From assembly GCA_040509055.1 (NCBI GenBank), contig JBEVLT010000211.1, forward strand, positions 1-8,083: a stretch of 8,083 nt of DNA. Direction: 5' to 3'. Shown one piece after another: positions 5,185 through 8,083 of this stretch. The DNA is from JAJKIP01 sp040509055 (GTDB taxonomy: Bacteria; Bacteroidota; Bacteroidia; Chitinophagales; Chitinophagaceae). Position 1 is the stretch's first letter, and each line of letters opens with the position of its first letter. A model generated the notes under the pieces. That model did no database searches, was not told the origin of the DNA, and saw only the letters and a program-made list of their open reading frames with translations. A program made the position numbers and the translations under genes.

Positions 5185-7998
5185 TTATTCCGGTTCAAAC
5201 CCAAGCATAAAGGTAAACCGGGCCGCATTCTTCAATCCCTGGCCGGGTTGTATCCTATCCAGGCCGATACCATAGTCGAAACCAAGCAGACCGAACATGG
5301 GCAGGAAGAACCGCATACCTACACCCACGCTGCGGCGCAGGCGGAAGGGGTTGTAATCCTTATAGTCGTACCAGCCGTTGGCCGCCTCGAAGAAGGCAAG
5401 GCCATAGATGGTGCTGCCCGGGTTGGTCACCAGGGGGTAGCGCATCTCGAGCTGGTATTTATTGAAAATGGTAAAGAAGCGACTGGCATTCTGCTGGTCG
5501 GGGTTCACCGTCGGGTCAGAAGTTTCATACACCGGGTAGCCGCGGTGAGCGATGATATCATACCCCAGCAGGCCGTAGTTATTGGTCAGGCCCGCATCTC
5601 CCACCTGGAAGCGCTCAAACGGCGAGTAGTCCAGCTTGCGGTTGTAGCGGCCCATAAAGCCGTATTTGGCAGCCATTTTCAGCACGAACTGGCGGTTCTT
5701 CTCCGCACCCATGGGCTTGCCGATGGGCACATACCATTCCGCATTGAACCGCCATTTGTGATACTCGGGGTTCTTATACGGGTTGGTCGAATTGACCAGG
5801 TCGGGATTGATCAATGAATAAGGCGGCGTAAACTGCACGCTGGCCAAAAAGTTGGAACCGCTGCGCGGGAAGATGGGATCGAATACCGAGGAGCGCTGCA
5901 GCGCAATCCGCAGGCTCAGGTTGTTCGACGTACCGTCTTTGATACCCTCAAAGATGGGGTAGTTGCGCATTTTATACTGCGTAAAGCTCAGCGTGTACAC
6001 CAGGCTGAAATAGTCGTCCGGCCATTTCAGCTGCTTGCCCAGCGATACGGAGAAGCCGTTTACCTTCAGGTAGTTGGTATCTGACCGCTGCCGGTCGATC
6101 TGTCCGGTATACGGGTCAAAGGCGTTGGAGTACTTGCTGTTATTATAAGCCAGCGTCAGTGAGTTGCGCTTCTTGCCTCCCAGCCAGGGCTCGGTAAAGG
6201 AGAAGTTATACGAGCGGAAGGCCCGGCCGTTCGACTGTACACGCAGGCTCAGCTTTTGCCCGTCGCCGGTGGGCAACGGATCCCAGGCTGATTTTTTCCA
6301 GATATTCCGGATGGAGAAGTTGTTGAAGGTAACGCCCAGCGTACCGGTAAGCCCGATACCGCCACCCCAGCCGGCTGATAGCTCCAGCTGGTCGGAAGAT
6401 TTTTCCTCCAGCTTCCAGTTGATGTCCACCGTGCCGTCGTCGGCATTAGGTACCACATTGGGGTTGATCGTTTCCTGGTTGAAATAATTCAGGTTGGCCA
6501 GTTCGCGCTGCGAGCGGATCAGGTCGGAGCGGCTGAACAGCTCGCCCGGTATGGTGCGCAGCTCGCGGCGGATCACATGGTCCTTGGTCCGGTCGTTGCC
6601 GGAGATGGTCACGTTTTTGATCCGGGCCTGCGGTCCTTCGATGATACGGATCTCGTGGTCGATCGTGTCGTTGTACACGGCCGTCTCCACGGGCTCCACG
6701 CGGAAAAACAGGTACCCGTCGTCCTGGTAATAACCGCTGATATCGCCGCCTTCCTGCGACATTTCCTTACCGAGCCGCCTGTTCAGGATAGCCAAGTTGT
6801 AAATATCGCCTTTGTGAATGCCCAGCACCACGTTCAGCAGGGAGTCGGAGTATTTGGCGTTGCCTTTCCAGGCAATGTTGCCGAAATAATACCGGCGGCC
6901 TTCCTCTACCAGCAGGTCCACGTTCAGGTTGCCGTTCCGGCCAACATACACAGCTGTGTCCAGTATCTGCGCATCGCGGAAACCCTGCGAGTTGTAATAG
7001 GCCAGTATCTTATCGCGGTCTTCTTCAAATTTTTTGGGGTCGAACTTGGCGGAGCTGAACAGCTTGAACCGGAAATAGGGATCGAGCACCCGCTTGGTTT
7101 TGCTGGGCGACAGGAAGCCCCAGTCTGACACATACTCTCCAAAGTCGGGCGTATGCTTGGCCCCGAAGCGGCTGGTATCCTTCACGGGAAAGAGGGTGAT
7201 CTTGCTCATTTCCTTGGTACCCTTCATCTGCTTTTTCAGCTTCATGTCATCGATGTGCTGGTTGCCAAAGAAGCTGATCTCGTTGATCCGGACCTTTTTG
7301 CCCTTGTTGACATAAATGGCCAGTGCATTGGAGTTCACATAGGCCGGGTCCGGCGTCTCCACGATCGTCACCACGATATTCTGGAATCCCTTGTCGCGGA
7401 AGAACTTTTCGGTCACCTCGCGGATGTTGCGGCGTATGTTCTCGGTGATGATCGTCTGTTTGGTTAGCCCGATCTTGCCCTGCAGCTCTTCTCCTTCCGA
7501 TTTTTTGATGCCGATAAACTTAAAATTGCCCAGCTTGGGCCGCTCCGTCACGTTGATTTCGATGGTCACCACGTCGCCCACGATCCTGGTCACATAGATC
7601 TGCACGGAAGAGAACAGCTTTTGCCGCCACAGGTTGTTGATGGCTTTTGCAAAAATGTCGGTGCCCGGGTGATTGAATTTATCGCCGGTCTGCAGACCGG
7701 AAATAGATAATATGATAGAAGAATCTAGGTAATTGATGCCGGTAACATACACACGGCCGATCGTGTATTCTTTGGGGATCTTGGCTGTTTCCCAGGCCAC
7801 GATGGCGGGGTCTACCGAAGTGGTCGGTATGGTATCGGGTGTCTGCTGGGCCCCGGCTGCCGATACAATGGTAATGGCCGACAGCAGCATGGCGGCGGTA
7901 CGGAGCGTTCTGCCCGGTACGGAAGTAATCCTGATATGCCTGAAAACCTCAAAAACAATAAATTGTTGAAACCTTATCCGTGTAGAAGCTCGTTGCAT
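5185..7998 (-). CDS. bamA: Outer membrane protein assembly factor BamA
   Basis: The central Omp85-family protein of the outer-membrane assembly machine, which folds and inserts beta-barrel proteins. It has 937 residues, longer than the ~800 of proteobacterial BamA. After an unusually long export signal (1-50, cut near AGA|Q) come five POTRA domains, roughly 78-151, 152-233, 235-366, 368-456 and 458-533. POTRA3 carries an insertion of about 55 residues (262-318), a Bacteroidota trait. The barrel runs from about 535 to 937 (first strand LELSAGWGGG). R819-G820-Y821 correspond to the conserved RGF/RGY of loop 6, and the last strand is RFTFMLGF followed by EPE. The ATG at 7998 is the first in frame, and an in-frame TGA lies at 8016-8014. 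The only later ATG (codon 37) would leave a signal without basic residues. It heads the ompH-a/ompH-b unit. The 85 bases upstream hold no complete promoter; a TATAAT-like stretch near 8062-8067 is not the phylum's usual type. Confidence 0.96.
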   Translation of the reverse strand: MQRASTRIRFQQFIVFEVFRHIRITSVPGRTLRTAAMLLSAITIVSAAGAQQTPDTIPTTSVDPAIVAWETAKIPKEYTIGRVYVTGINYLDSSIILSISGLQTGDKFNHPGTDIFAKAINNLWRQKLFSSVQIYVTRIVGDVVTIEINVTERPKLGNFKFIGIKKSEGEELQGKIGLTKQTIITENIRRNIREVTEKFFRDKGFQNIVVTIVETPDPAYVNSNALAIYVNKGKKVRINEISFFGNQHIDDMKLKKQMKGTKEMSKITLFPVKDTSRFGAKHTPDFGEYVSDWGFLSPSKTKRVLDPYFRFKLFSSAKFDPKKFEEDRDKILAYYNSQGFRDAQILDTAVYVGRNGNLNVDLLVEEGRRYYFGNIAWKGNAKYSDSLLNVVLGIHKGDIYNLAILNRRLGKEMSQEGGDISGYYQDDGYLFFRVEPVETAVYNDTIDHEIRIIEGPQARIKNVTISGNDRTKDHVIRRELRTIPGELFSRSDLIRSQRELANLNYFNQETINPNVVPNADDGTVDINWKLEEKSSDQLELSAGWGGGIGLTGTLGVTFNNFSIRNIWKKSAWDPLPTGDGQKLSLRVQSNGRAFRSYNFSFTEPWLGGKKRNSLTLAYNNSKYSNAFDPYTGQIDRQRSDTNYLKVNGFSVSLGKQLKWPDDYFSLVYTLSFTQYKMRNYPIFEGIKDGTSNNLSLRIALQRSSVFDPIFPRSGSNFLASVQFTPPYSLINPDLVNSTNPYKNPEYHKWRFNAEWYVPIGKPMGAEKNRQFVLKMAAKYGFMGRYNRKLDYSPFERFQVGDAGLTNNYGLLGYDIIAHRGYPVYETSDPTVNPDQQNASRFFTIFNKYQLEMRYPLVTNPGSTIYGLAFFEAANGWYDYKDYNPFRLRRSVGVGMRFFLPMFGLLGFDYGIGLDRIQPGQGLKNAARFTFMLGFEPE

Positions 7999-8083
7999 GG
8001 TTGAATGTTCAAGTCAGTCTGTTCCCGTTTTCAGCGGGGCAATTAGTTTCTGTGAAATTCTGATTATAAATACGCCGCAAACC

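Noticed and set aside
5248..5817. Long plus-strand open frame (189 codons) opposite bamA
   Set aside because: It lies wholly antisense to the BamA barrel region, has no recognisable domain and reflects GC-rich codon use of bamA.
7954..7967. AACAA-TAAA-TTGTT inverted repeat near the bamA start
   Set aside because: Short, AT-rich and within the coding frame; likely chance.

Overview
The window looks like a chromosomal housekeeping segment from a member of the Bacteroidota, most likely near Chitinophagaceae. Three things point there. The bamA gene is followed by several OmpH/Skp-like chaperone genes and then murI, an order I know from Bacteroidota. BamA has the long POTRA3 insertion seen in that phylum. 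The clearest promoter matches the Bacteroidota form (TTTG, 20 nt spacer, TAnnTTTG). Most starts also lack a clear Shine-Dalgarno site. By eye the genes are GC-rich, while the first ~480 bases are AT-rich. Genus-level placement is inference.

Plus strand, left end: an AT-rich reading frame open at the left edge (3-395, unrecognised, doubtful) is followed by a promoter and a Mn-type superoxide dismutase (499-1104), which ends in a strong intrinsic terminator.

Minus strand, 1173-2143, convergent with sod: promoter-like box, structured leader, rpmH (ribosomal protein L34), a terminator-like hairpin directly before the rnpA start, rnpA (RNase P protein), and yidD, which overlaps rnpA by ATGA. These genes serve ribosome assembly, tRNA maturation and membrane protein insertion.

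Minus strand, 2168-7998: bamA (outer-membrane assembly), ompH-a, ompH-b, a terminator, ompH-c, and murI (glutamate racemase, D-Glu for peptidoglycan). This is a cell-envelope cluster. BamA inserts beta-barrel proteins in the outer membrane, the OmpH/Skp-like proteins are expected to hold unfolded outer-membrane proteins in the periplasm, and MurI feeds wall synthesis. ompH-b and ompH-c resemble each other more than ompH-a, which suggests an old tandem duplication.

I see no mobile element, CRISPR array, tRNA, rRNA or clear novel multi-gene system. The points of interest are regulatory (hairpins around rpmH/rnpA, a possibly leaderless murI), the OmpH triplet, the very long BamA signal region, and the AT-rich edge fragment. 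No gene-free stretch exceeds 300 bases; the longest (1871-2223 apart from rpmH, and 3768-3957) are described under their hairpins and promoters.
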